From Actinomycetes bacterium (GTDB lineage: Bacteria > Actinomycetota > Actinomycetes > Actinomycetales > Microbacteriaceae), in assembly GCA_023421635.1 (NCBI GenBank), contig JAEZSU010000351.1, positions 1 through 12,590 on the forward strand: DNA of 12,590 nt, read 5' to 3'. Shown here one piece after another: positions 1 through 5,885 of the stretch (positions within the stretch are counted from its first letter, which is position 1; every line of letters starts with the position of its first letter). A program made the translations under genes and the position numbers. Below the pieces are notes generated by a model. The model had not been told where the DNA came from. It saw only the letters and a program-made list of their open reading frames with translations, and did no database searches.

Positions 1-1214
1 CGCGCAAGCCATCCCCGGGCCGCGACGACGAGGTTCGCCACGCCACGCTCGATGGTCGGGTGGAGCACCGGGGCGAACAGCGGCGAGTGGTTCGTCGGGA
101 TGTCGCGGTCGACCCTGCCGGCAGCGACCGCAGCCGCGTACGCGTCGGGGTCGACCCCGCCCCAGAACCAGAACACGAGCGGCACCCCGGCGTCGCGGGC
201 GAACCACGAGACGTCCTCGCTGCCGGTGAACATGCCGGGGTCGACGACGGCCTCCGCGCCGAACGCGGCGCGGAACGCGTCGGCCGTCCGTGCCGTCGCG
301 CCGGGATCGTTGATCGTGGGTGGCAGCGTGTGGTCGGTGACGATGGTCGGTTCCCGTTCGGCGCCGGATGCGGTCGCCTCGGCGCGGATGACGCGCTCGA
401 CGCGTTCGAGCATGCGGGTGCGCGACTCGTCGTCGGGGTAGCGCAGGCTCAGCCGGAGCGTCGCGTCGGGCGGGATGATGTTGTTCTTCAGGCCCGCGTG
501 GATCGCCCCGACGGTGACGACGCCCATCTCCCGCGGGTCGATCTCACGGGAGACGATGGTCTGCAGCCGCATCACGGTCGCCGCCGCCATCACGATCGGG
601 TCGAGCGTCGCATGCGGCCGGGAGCCGTGGCCGCCGCGTCCGTGCAGCGTCACGGTGAGCCCGTCGGAGGCGGCCATCTGGGTGCCGGGCCGCATGCCGA
701 TCACCCCCGCGGGCAGGGGCGTGAGGTGCTGCCCGAGCACGATGTCGGGTGCGGGGAAGCGCTGCAGCATCCCGTCGTCGAGCATCGCCCGTGCGCCGGC
801 GCCGAACTCCTCCGCCGGCTGGAACACCGCGACGACGGTGCCCGCCCACGAGGCCGTGGTGCCCGAGAGCTGTTCGAGCGCGCCGAGGAGGGCCGTGACG
901 TGCATGTCGTGGCCGCAGGCGTGCATGACCGGCACGTCCTGGCCGGCCGGATCGACCCCGCGTGCCGTGCTGGCGTAGGGAAGACCGGTCTCCTCGGCCA
1001 CCGGCAGCGCGTCCATGTCGGCGCGGAGCCAGACCACGGGACCGGTGCCGTTGCGCAGCACCGCGGCCACGCCGGTGCCGCCGATCCCCGTCTCGTGCGG
1101 GATGCCGAGCTCGGTCAGCCGTGTCGCGACGACACCGGCGGTCCGGGTCTCCTGGAACGACAGTTCCGGATGCCGGTGCAGGTCGGTGTAGATCGCTTCG
1201 AGGTCGAGCGGCAT
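1..1214 (-). CDS. M20D-family amidohydrolase (N-acyl amino acid / hippurate hydrolase type), 3' end cut by window edge
   Basis: A zinc-dependent cytosolic amidohydrolase of peptidase family M20, subfamily D, the group holding hippurate hydrolase, AbgB-type and IAA-amino-acid hydrolases. The frame reads leftward from ATG at 1214 and stays open to base 1, giving 404 residues. The family is usually about 390-420 long, so only a few C-terminal residues are probably missing. Visible motifs are DLHRHPELSFQE near residues 11-22, RADMDALP (64-71), the metal-binding HACGHDMH at 98-105 with the Cys ligand typical of M20D, FQPAEE with the catalytic and metal-binding Glu pair at 135-136, GQHL near 160, TGSEDVSWF, and NHSPLFAP with the last His ligand. 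Initiation is probably leaderless: TAGGCT lies 6 nt before the ATG and no good Shine-Dalgarno is present. It follows the alpha-glucosidase on the same strand after 58 bp. The substrate cannot be read from sequence. Class is secure, specificity is not. Confidence 0.9.
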   Translation of the reverse strand, partial: MPLDLEAIYTDLHRHPELSFQETRTAGVVATRLTELGIPHETGIGGTGVAAVLRNGTGPVVWLRADMDALPVAEETGLPYASTARGVDPAGQDVPVMHACGHDMHVTALLGALEQLSGTTASWAGTVVAVFQPAEEFGAGARAMLDDGMLQRFPAPDIVLGQHLTPLPAGVIGMRPGTQMAASDGLTVTLHGRGGHGSRPHATLDPIVMAAATVMRLQTIVSREIDPREMGVVTVGAIHAGLKNNIIPPDATLRLSLRYPDDESRTRMLERVERVIRAEATASGAEREPTIVTDHTLPPTINDPGATARTADAFRAAFGAEAVVDPGMFTGSEDVSWFARDAGVPLVFWFWGGVDPDAYAAAVAAGRVDRDIPTNHSPLFAPVLHPTIERGVANLVVAARGWLA

Positions 1215-1220
1215 GGGCCG

Positions 1221-1226
1221 AGCCTA
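1221..1226 (-). promoter_or_regulatory. -10 box of leaderless promoter for the M20D amidohydrolase
   Basis: On the minus strand TAGGCT stands exactly 6 nt before the ATG at 1214, so transcription would begin at or beside the A of the start codon. No clear -35 hexamer and no Shine-Dalgarno are seen. The same geometry recurs at four other transcription-unit starts in this window. It means the amidohydrolase need not depend on readthrough from the upstream glucosidase. Confidence 0.6.
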
Positions 1227-1272
1227 CGCGGCCGGTGCCCACCGCATCCGGAGCCGCCCTCGACGGGAAGGG

Positions 1273-2937
1273 TTACTCCGCGGCGAGCCAGACCGTGGTG
1301 TCGGTGGGCAGCATCCCGTCCTCGACGGGGCTGCTCGAGACCAGGATGCGGCCGGCGGGCAGCTGCAGCGGCGCCTCGGCGAGGTTCGCGATCACGGTGA
1401 CCCCGTTGTTGCGGAACGCGATCGCCTCGTCGCCGAAGCCGTCGAGCCAGGTGAGCTCGCCGGCGCCGAGGCCGTGGTCGCGCCGCAGCCGCAGCAGCGT
1501 GCGGTACAGCGACAGGGTCGAGTCGGGGTCGTCCTGTTCGACGTCGCGGGCGAACCGCGCGAACTCGGCCGGCTGCGGCAGCCAGGCGGCGCCGGAGTCG
1601 TTGAACCCGAACGCGGGGGCGTCTGCCTCCCACGGGATCGGCACGCGGCAGCCGTCGCGGCCGTACTTCTCGTGGTTCGTGCGGAACCAGGTGGGGTCCT
1701 GCCGCGAGTCGTCGGGCAGGTCGACGACCTCGGGCAGGCCCAGCTCCTCGCCCTGGAACAGGTACGCGGAGCCCGGGAGGCCCAGCATGACCGACGTGGC
1801 GGCGCGGGCGCGGCGCAGACCCAGCTCCGGGATCGGCTGCGCGGCGGAGGTCGGGCCGATGCCCTCGCCCTGCGGGCTGTCGGCGGTGAGGGCGAGCCGC
1901 GAGGCGTGGCGGATCACGTCGTGGTTGGAGAGCACCCAGGTGGCGGGGGCGCCGACGGCGGGGAAGGCGCGCAGCGAGTCGGAGATGACCTTGCGCAGGG
2001 CCGGGCCGTTCCAGTCCGTCATCGCGTAGGGGAAGTTGAACGCCTGGTGCATCTCGTCCGAGCGCACCCACAGGGCGGTCTTCTCCGGGGTGGGCAGCCA
2101 GGCCTCGGCGCACAGCGCCCGGTTGCCGGGGTACTCGGCGAGCACCTGATGCCAGTCGCGGTACACGTCGTGCACGCCGGGCTGGCCCCAATACGGCACG
2201 TCCTCCTCTTCGCCGCCCATGGAGTCGGCGTCCTCGGCGGGCGTGTAGTCGGGCAGGCCGTCCTTCTTGATGAGCCCGGGCGCGACGTCGACCCGGAAGC
2301 CGTCGACGCCGCGGTCCAGCCAGAAGCGGAGGATGCGGCGGAACTCCGCCCGCACCTCGGGGTTGGTCCAGTCGAAGTCGGGCTGCGAGACGTCGAAGAT
2401 GTGCAGGTACCACTGGCCGGGGGTGCCGTCGGCCTCGGTGACCCGCTCCCACATGCCGCCGCCGAAGACGGACTCCCAGTTGTTGGGGGGCAGCTCGCCG
2501 TGCTCGCCGCGGCCGTCGCGGAAGATGTAGCGCGCGCGCTCGGGGCTGCCGGGCGCCGCCTTCAGCGCCTCCTGGAACCAGACGTGCTGGTCGGAGGAGT
2601 GGTTGGGGACGAGGTCGACGATGACCCGGATGCCGAGTTCGTGCGCCGTCTCCAGCATCCGGTCGAAGTCCTCGAGCGAGCCGAACAGCGGGTCGACGTC
2701 GCAGTAGTCCGCCACGTCGTAGCCGGCGTCCTTCTGCGGCGAGACCATGAACGGGCTCAGCCAGATCGCGTCCACGCCGAGTTCGGCAAGCGACCCGAGG
2801 CGCGCGGTGATGCCGGGCAGGTCGCCGATGCCGTCGCCGTTCGCGTCTGCGAAGGAGCGGGGATAGATCTGATAGATGACGGCGGTGCGCCACCACTCGG
2901 AACCGGGCGCGGATGCGACGTCGTGCAGCTGGGTCAT
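1273..2937 (-). CDS. GH13 alpha-glucosidase / oligo-1,6-glucosidase
   Basis: A retaining glycoside hydrolase of family GH13 of the alpha-glucosidase/oligo-1,6-glucosidase type, which releases glucose from short malto- or isomalto-oligosaccharides in the cytoplasm. It has 554 residues, normal for the group, and no signal peptide. The N-terminus has WWRTAVIYQIYPRSF and DANGDGIGDLPGI, typical of this subgroup. The conserved GH13 regions are in order: DLVPNHSSDQH (108-118), GFRVDVAPGL with nucleophile Asp217, CAEAW with acid/base Glu278, and LSNHD with transition-state stabiliser Asp340. A frame-compatible Met lies 13 codons further upstream. I chose ATG 2937 because homologues begin just before the EWW motif and because TACGCT lies 6 nt before this ATG, which would put the transcript start on it. 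No transporter or LacI regulator is next to it. Exact substrate (maltose, isomaltose, trehalose, sucrose) is undetermined. Confidence 0.95.
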   Translation of the reverse strand: MTQLHDVASAPGSEWWRTAVIYQIYPRSFADANGDGIGDLPGITARLGSLAELGVDAIWLSPFMVSPQKDAGYDVADYCDVDPLFGSLEDFDRMLETAHELGIRVIVDLVPNHSSDQHVWFQEALKAAPGSPERARYIFRDGRGEHGELPPNNWESVFGGGMWERVTEADGTPGQWYLHIFDVSQPDFDWTNPEVRAEFRRILRFWLDRGVDGFRVDVAPGLIKKDGLPDYTPAEDADSMGGEEEDVPYWGQPGVHDVYRDWHQVLAEYPGNRALCAEAWLPTPEKTALWVRSDEMHQAFNFPYAMTDWNGPALRKVISDSLRAFPAVGAPATWVLSNHDVIRHASRLALTADSPQGEGIGPTSAAQPIPELGLRRARAATSVMLGLPGSAYLFQGEELGLPEVVDLPDDSRQDPTWFRTNHEKYGRDGCRVPIPWEADAPAFGFNDSGAAWLPQPAEFARFARDVEQDDPDSTLSLYRTLLRLRRDHGLGAGELTWLDGFGDEAIAFRNNGVTVIANLAEAPLQLPAGRILVSSSPVEDGMLPTDTTVWLAAE

Positions 2938-2943
2938 CGCACC

Positions 2944-2949
2944 AGCGTA
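2944..2949 (-). promoter_or_regulatory. -10 box of leaderless promoter for the GH13 alpha-glucosidase
   Basis: TACGCT on the minus strand is 6 nt upstream of the ATG at 2937, predicting a transcript that starts at the initiation codon. This box lies inside the alternative upstream coding extension, which is a reason to prefer the shorter protein. No convincing -35 hexamer is seen at 17-18 bp. Confidence 0.55.
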
Positions 2950-2957
2950 CCCGCCGA

Positions 2958-2970
2958 AATCGTATCGATT
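2958..2970. promoter_or_regulatory. Short inverted repeat upstream of the alpha-glucosidase -10 box, candidate operator
   Basis: AATCG-TAT-CGATT is a perfect inverted repeat with 5-bp arms and a 3-bp spacer. It covers about -22 to -34 relative to the predicted transcript start at 2937, between the -10 box and the expected -35 position. Its location suits a repressor such as a LacI-type sugar regulator, but no regulator gene is nearby and arms of 5 bp can occur by chance. Low confidence. Confidence 0.25.
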
Positions 2971-3020
2971 CGACAAAGGCTCCGAGGTCGGGCCCGAGCG
3001 GGCATTCAGGCACCCCCGAC

Positions 3021-3026
3021 TACACT
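3021..3026 (+). promoter_or_regulatory. -10 box of leaderless promoter for apt
   Basis: TACACT lies 6 nt before the GTG at 3033. Nothing resembling a Shine-Dalgarno precedes that GTG, so a leaderless mRNA beginning with GTG is the simplest reading. The expected -35 region is GC-rich and has no recognisable hexamer. Confidence 0.6.
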
Positions 3027-3032
3027 CTTCTG

Positions 3033-3566
3033 GTGCCGCAACCCGACCCGAACGCCCTCGCGCGCGCTGAGAACCTCATCGCCCTGATCCCCGACTATCC
3101 GCAGCCGGGGGTGCTCTTCCGAGACATCGCCCCGCTGCTCGCGGACGGTCCCGCACTCCGCGCCGTGATCGACGCGCTCATCGCCCCGTTCGAGGGGGAG
3201 TTCGACGTCGTCGCCGGCATCGAGGCGCGGGGCTTCCTGCTCGCGGGCGCCGCGGCCATCGCCTACGACGTGGGGCTCGTGCCGATCCGCAAGGCGGGGA
3301 AGCTCCCGCGCCCGGCTGCGGCGGTCGACTACGCGCTGGAGTACGGCACCGCCACGATCGAGATGCACGACGACATCCCGAAGGGGTCGCGGGTGCTCCT
3401 GCTCGACGACGTGCTCGCCACCGGCGGCACGCTCGCCGCGGGCCGTGAGCTCGTCCGCCAGGTCGGCGGCGAGGTCGCCGGCATCGGCGCGCTGATGGAG
3501 CTTGAGGCCCTCGGCGGCCGCGCGGTGCTCGGCGAAGAAGGCCTGCACACGGTCTTCCGCGCCTGA
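3033..3566 (+). CDS. apt: Adenine phosphoribosyltransferase
   Basis: A purine salvage enzyme, cytosolic, converting adenine and PRPP to AMP and pyrophosphate. With the GTG start at 3033 the protein is 177 residues, the normal length for APT; the open frame extends 40 codons further upstream, but that stretch is Arg/Ser-rich, not conserved-looking, and contains the promoter. Motifs in order: YPQPGVLFRDIAPLL (22-36), the APT form of the N-terminal block; GIEARGF (62-68); RKAGKLP (86-92), the flexible loop; YALEYG (100-105); and the PRPP-binding signature VLLLDDVLATGGTL (121-134) with its acidic pair. It is divergent from the alpha-glucosidase and convergent with uraH, 11 bp away. In many actinobacteria apt sits near relA; here it stands alone beside a purine-degradation locus, so salvage and breakdown genes are neighbours. 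Confidence 0.96.
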   Translation: MPQPDPNALARAENLIALIPDYPQPGVLFRDIAPLLADGPALRAVIDALIAPFEGEFDVVAGIEARGFLLAGAAAIAYDVGLVPIRKAGKLPRPAAAVDYALEYGTATIEMHDDIPKGSRVLLLDDVLATGGTLAAGRELVRQVGGEVAGIGALMELEALGGRAVLGEEGLHTVFRA

Positions 3567-3577
3567 CCCGCGCGCGC

Positions 3578-3910
3578 TCAGCTGCCGCGATAGGTGCTGT
3601 AGCCGAACGGACTCAGCAGCAGCGGCACGTGGTAGTGCCGCGTGTCGGCGACGGTGAAATGCACCGTGACCTGGGGGTAGAAGGCCTCGACGTCGCGCTC
3701 GGCGAAGTACGCGCCGGTCGCGAAGGTGATCGCGTAGGTACCGGGCTCGAGCGAGTCCGGACCCAGCGCGAGCCTGCCGTCCGCGTCGGTGAAGCCCTCG
3801 GCGACCGTCCGCATCGTGCCGCCCTCGAGCTGATGGTGCAGCGTCACGGCGACGTGCGGCGCGGGTGTGCCGGCGGTCGCGTCGAGGATGTGGGTGGTGA
3901 GGTGGCTCAT
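3578..3910 (-). CDS. uraH: 5-hydroxyisourate hydrolase (transthyretin-related protein)
   Basis: Hydrolyses 5-hydroxyisourate, the product of urate oxidase, to 2-oxo-4-hydroxy-4-carboxy-5-ureidoimidazoline (OHCU). It is 110 residues, the normal length for bacterial HIU hydrolase, and folds like transthyretin as a homotetramer. The hallmarks are all present: the N-terminal THILD block with catalytic His7 followed by GTPAPHVAV, Arg46 in TDADGR, His94 in HYHVPLLLSPFGYSTYRGS, and the C-terminal tetrapeptide YRGS (107-110), which separates HIU hydrolases from true transthyretins. Its ATG overlaps the uraD stop by 4 bp (ATGA), and a GGAGG (3918-3922 on the plus strand as CCTCC) lies 7 nt upstream, so it is translated by coupling from uraD. 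Urate oxidase, the enzyme before it in the pathway, is not in the window. Confidence 0.97.
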   Translation of the reverse strand: MSHLTTHILDATAGTPAPHVAVTLHHQLEGGTMRTVAEGFTDADGRLALGPDSLEPGTYAITFATGAYFAERDVEAFYPQVTVHFTVADTRHYHVPLLLSPFGYSTYRGS

Positions 3911-4431
3911 TCGGCGTCCTCCGGTTCGGTGTCATCGTCCATGACGGTGCTGCGGAGCCGGAGCATCGCGATCTCGGCCAGCTGCGCCGTCGCCTCCCGG
4001 CCCTCGGTCGCGTCGTCGTTCTGCAGGCGCCGGTGCAGTTCGCCCAGGATCTCCTGGGGGCTCCGGCCCGCGGCGCGGATGAGGAACACCCGGCCGAACC
4101 GCTCCTCGTACGCCGCGTTCCCGGCCGCGATCTCCCCCGCCACGTCGTCGGCCGCGGTCGCCATCGCGGCCTGCTCGGAGCGGGATGCCGCAGCCTCCGC
4201 GCCCGAGCCCTTCGGCTTCTCCCCGATCCTCGGGTGGTGCGCGAGGGCGCGGTCGAGGTCGGCGCGCGACCACACCTCCGCAAGCTCGCCGGCATAGGCC
4301 GTCAGGGCGCCGAGGTCGGCGTACGGGCGGCCGGAGACGACCGCATCCACCCAGCCGGGGATGGCCGCCCACACCGCGACCGTCTGCGCCGCGGCGGCGG
4401 GGTCGAGGCTGTTGAACTCGCTCAATCGCAT
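3907..4431 (-). CDS. uraD: OHCU decarboxylase
   Basis: Decarboxylates OHCU stereospecifically to (S)-allantoin, directly after UraH in the urate pathway. It is 174 residues from ATG 4431, normal for the family. Visible motifs are the N-terminal FNSLDPAAAA, HHPRIGEK with catalytic His66 (65-72), SRSEQAAM with Glu86, and FGRVFLIRAAGRSP (112-125), which forms the substrate pocket. The open frame continues 21 codons upstream, but ATG 4431 is preferred since homologues begin just before the FN motif and a TAGGGT box lies 7 nt before it. The C-terminal tail is acidic (DDDTEPEDAE) and likely disordered. It is the first gene of a two-gene leftward operon with uraH and is divergent from allB, so both arms can be controlled from the 4432-4544 region. 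Confidence 0.95.
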   Translation of the reverse strand: MRLSEFNSLDPAAAAQTVAVWAAIPGWVDAVVSGRPYADLGALTAYAGELAEVWSRADLDRALAHHPRIGEKPKGSGAEAAASRSEQAAMATAADDVAGEIAAGNAAYEERFGRVFLIRAAGRSPQEILGELHRRLQNDDATEGREATAQLAEIAMLRLRSTVMDDDTEPEDAE

Positions 4432-4438
4432 GGCGGTC

Positions 4439-4444
4439 ACCCTA
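4439..4444 (-). promoter_or_regulatory. -10 box of leaderless promoter for uraD-uraH
   Basis: TAGGGT on the minus strand is 7 nt upstream of the uraD ATG at 4431, predicting a leaderless transcript. There is no consensus -35, consistent with an activated or repressed promoter. Confidence 0.55.
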
Positions 4445-4492
4445 TCCACCGCATGTGTCGCGTCGGTTTCACCGGCGTCCGCCGTCACGCGC

Positions 4493-4519
4493 AATGTTGG
4501 TCTGAGTTACATTCGCGAA
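4493..4519. promoter_or_regulatory. Candidate operator in the uraD/allB divergent control region
   Basis: Two symmetric elements overlap here. AATGT (4493-4497) and ACATT (4509-4513) are 5-bp inverted arms 11 bp apart, and TTCGCGAA (4512-4519) is a perfect 8-bp palindrome. They are the most AT-rich part of an otherwise GC-rich region and cover roughly -26 to -52 from the predicted allB transcript start. This is a natural place for a regulator sensing a ureide or urate. No regulator gene lies in the window, so the protein cannot be named, and the short arms leave chance possible. Confidence 0.35.
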
Positions 4520-4524
4520 ATGCG

Positions 4525-4529
4525 GGAGG
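4525..4529 (+). promoter_or_regulatory. Possible Shine-Dalgarno for an alternative GTG start of allB
   Basis: GGAGG stands 6 nt before a GTG at 4536 that is in frame with allB and would add three residues (MDA). It competes with the leaderless reading in which the transcript begins near ATG 4545. The two cannot both be used from the TAGCGT promoter, because that GTG overlaps the -10 box. Confidence 0.35.
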
Positions 4530-4531
4530 CC

Positions 4532-4537
4532 TAGCGT
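4532..4537 (+). promoter_or_regulatory. -10 box of leaderless promoter for the allB operon
   Basis: TAGCGT lies 7 nt upstream of ATG 4545, the same arrangement found before the other four transcription-unit starts here. It would drive the six-gene rightward ureide operon. TTACAT at 4507-4512 is a poor -35 candidate with 19 bp spacing. Confidence 0.5.
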
Positions 4538-4544
4538 GGACGCC

Positions 4545-5885
4545 ATGACCGTCCTTCCACCCACGCGGATCGCTGCGCGCCGGGTCTTCATCGACGGCGG
4601 GTTCGTCCCCGCCACCGTCCACGTCGCGGACGGCGCGATCACCGGGATCGCCGCCTTCGACGCCGGCGCGGACACCGTGCTCGCCGACGACGCCGTGCTG
4701 CTTCCCGGCCTCGTCGACTCGCACGTGCACCTGGACGAGCCCGGCCGCACCGAATGGGAGGGCTTCGCCACCGGCACCGCCGCGGCCGCGGCCGGCGGCG
4801 TGACGACGCTCCTCGACATGCCGCTGAATAGCGTGCCGGTGACCACCACCCCCGATGCGCTCGCCGCCAAGCGGGCGGCCGCGGTCGGCAAGCTCGCGGT
4901 GGACGTCGGCTACTGGGGCGGCGCCGTGCCCGAGAACCTCGGTCGGCTGCGCGAGCTCGCCGACGCGGGCGTCGTGGGCTTCAAGTGCTTCCTGCTGCCG
5001 AGCGGCATCGACGAGTTCGGGCACCTGGATGCGGCCCAGCTCGAGGCCGCCCTGACCGAACTCGCCGCATTCGACGGGCTCATGATCGTCCACGCCGAGG
5101 ATCCCACCCGCATCCACGGCGACGGACCACTGGGCGTCCACTACGCCGACTTCCTCGCGTCCCGCCCGCCGGCGAGCGAGCGCGCCGCGATCCGGCTCGT
5201 GATCGAGACCGCCCGGTGCACCGGGGCACGCGTGCACATCGTGCACGTCTCCGACGGCTCCGCGCTCGAGGACGTGCGCGTCGCGAAGGCGGAGGGCGTG
5301 CGGATCACGGTGGAGACCTGCCCGCACTACCTCACGCTGGACGCCGCGCAGGTACCCGACGGCGCCGGCGCCTTCAAGTGCTGCCCGCCCATCCGCGACG
5401 CCGCCAACCAGGACCGGCTGTGGGCCGGTGTCGTCGACGGCACGATCGACGCGATCGTCAGCGACCACTCGCCGGCCACCGCCGCGCTGAAGGGCGAGCC
5501 CGACTTCGGGCTGGCCTGGGGCGGCATCGCCGGGCTGCAGACCGGGCTGGCGGCGATCAACACGGCCGCGCGGGCCCGTGGCATCCCGCTCGAGACCGTG
5601 CTGCCGCTCATGACCACCGGCCCCGCCCGCATCGGCGGGCTCGACGGGCTCGGTCGCATCGAGGTGGGCGCACCGGCGCATCTGACGGTGTTCGCGCCCG
5701 ACGAGGAGCACCTCGTCCGCGCCGCCGACCTCGAGTACCGCAACCCCGTCTCACCCTGGGACGGTTCGACCCTCACCGGCCGCGTCCGCGCGACGTACCT
5801 GCGTGGGGAGGCCGTGTACCGTCACGGCGAGGCGGTGTCGGTGCGACACGGCCGTGAGCTGATCCGCGCGAAGGAGCGAGCGTGA
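4545..5885 (+). CDS. allB: Allantoinase (cyclic amidohydrolase)
   Basis: Hydrolyses the hydantoin ring of allantoin to allantoate. From ATG 4545 it is 446 residues, as expected. It shows the full binuclear-metal set of cyclic amidohydrolases: GLVDSHVHLDEPGRTEWEG (55-73) with His60 and His62, the carboxylated Lys147 in the FKCFL motif characteristic of allantoinases, His183 in MIVHAED, the HIVHVS block with His234, ETCPHYL, KCCPPIR, and DHSP with Asp307. These distances resemble E. coli AllB and exclude dihydroorotase. A GTG nine bases upstream (4536) with a Shine-Dalgarno is the alternative start; I prefer 4545 because a TANNNT box sits 7 nt before it, as at the other unit starts. The stop overlaps the next GTG by 4 bp. 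It is the first gene of the ureide operon. Confidence 0.96.
   Translation: MTVLPPTRIAARRVFIDGGFVPATVHVADGAITGIAAFDAGADTVLADDAVLLPGLVDSHVHLDEPGRTEWEGFATGTAAAAAGGVTTLLDMPLNSVPVTTTPDALAAKRAAAVGKLAVDVGYWGGAVPENLGRLRELADAGVVGFKCFLLPSGIDEFGHLDAAQLEAALTELAAFDGLMIVHAEDPTRIHGDGPLGVHYADFLASRPPASERAAIRLVIETARCTGARVHIVHVSDGSALEDVRVAKAEGVRITVETCPHYLTLDAAQVPDGAGAFKCCPPIRDAANQDRLWAGVVDGTIDAIVSDHSPATAALKGEPDFGLAWGGIAGLQTGLAAINTAARARGIPLETVLPLMTTGPARIGGLDGLGRIEVGAPAHLTVFAPDEEHLVRAADLEYRNPVSPWDGSTLTGRVRATYLRGEAVYRHGEAVSVRHGRELIRAKERA

Noticed and set aside
2913..3032. N-terminal extension of apt by 40 residues
   Set aside because: The extension overlaps the alpha-glucosidase 5' end and both predicted promoters, is rich in Arg and Ser, and would make the protein much longer than known APT enzymes.
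1213..3087. Long plus-strand open frame (624 codons) opposite the alpha-glucosidase
   Set aside because: Shadow of the GH13 gene: the antisense translation has no motif, while the minus strand gives a full-length glycoside hydrolase.
3560..3590. Bidirectional terminator between apt and uraH
   Set aside because: The alternating GCGCGC can pair with itself but forms no clear stem-loop, and there is no T-tract on either strand.
4432..4494. N-terminal extension of uraD by 21 residues
   Set aside because: The family begins just before the FN motif, and the TAGGGT promoter box lies inside the proposed extension.
4033..4548. Plus-strand open frame across uraD and the divergent control region
   Set aside because: Antisense to uraD; no recognisable domain, and its sequence passes through the allB promoter.
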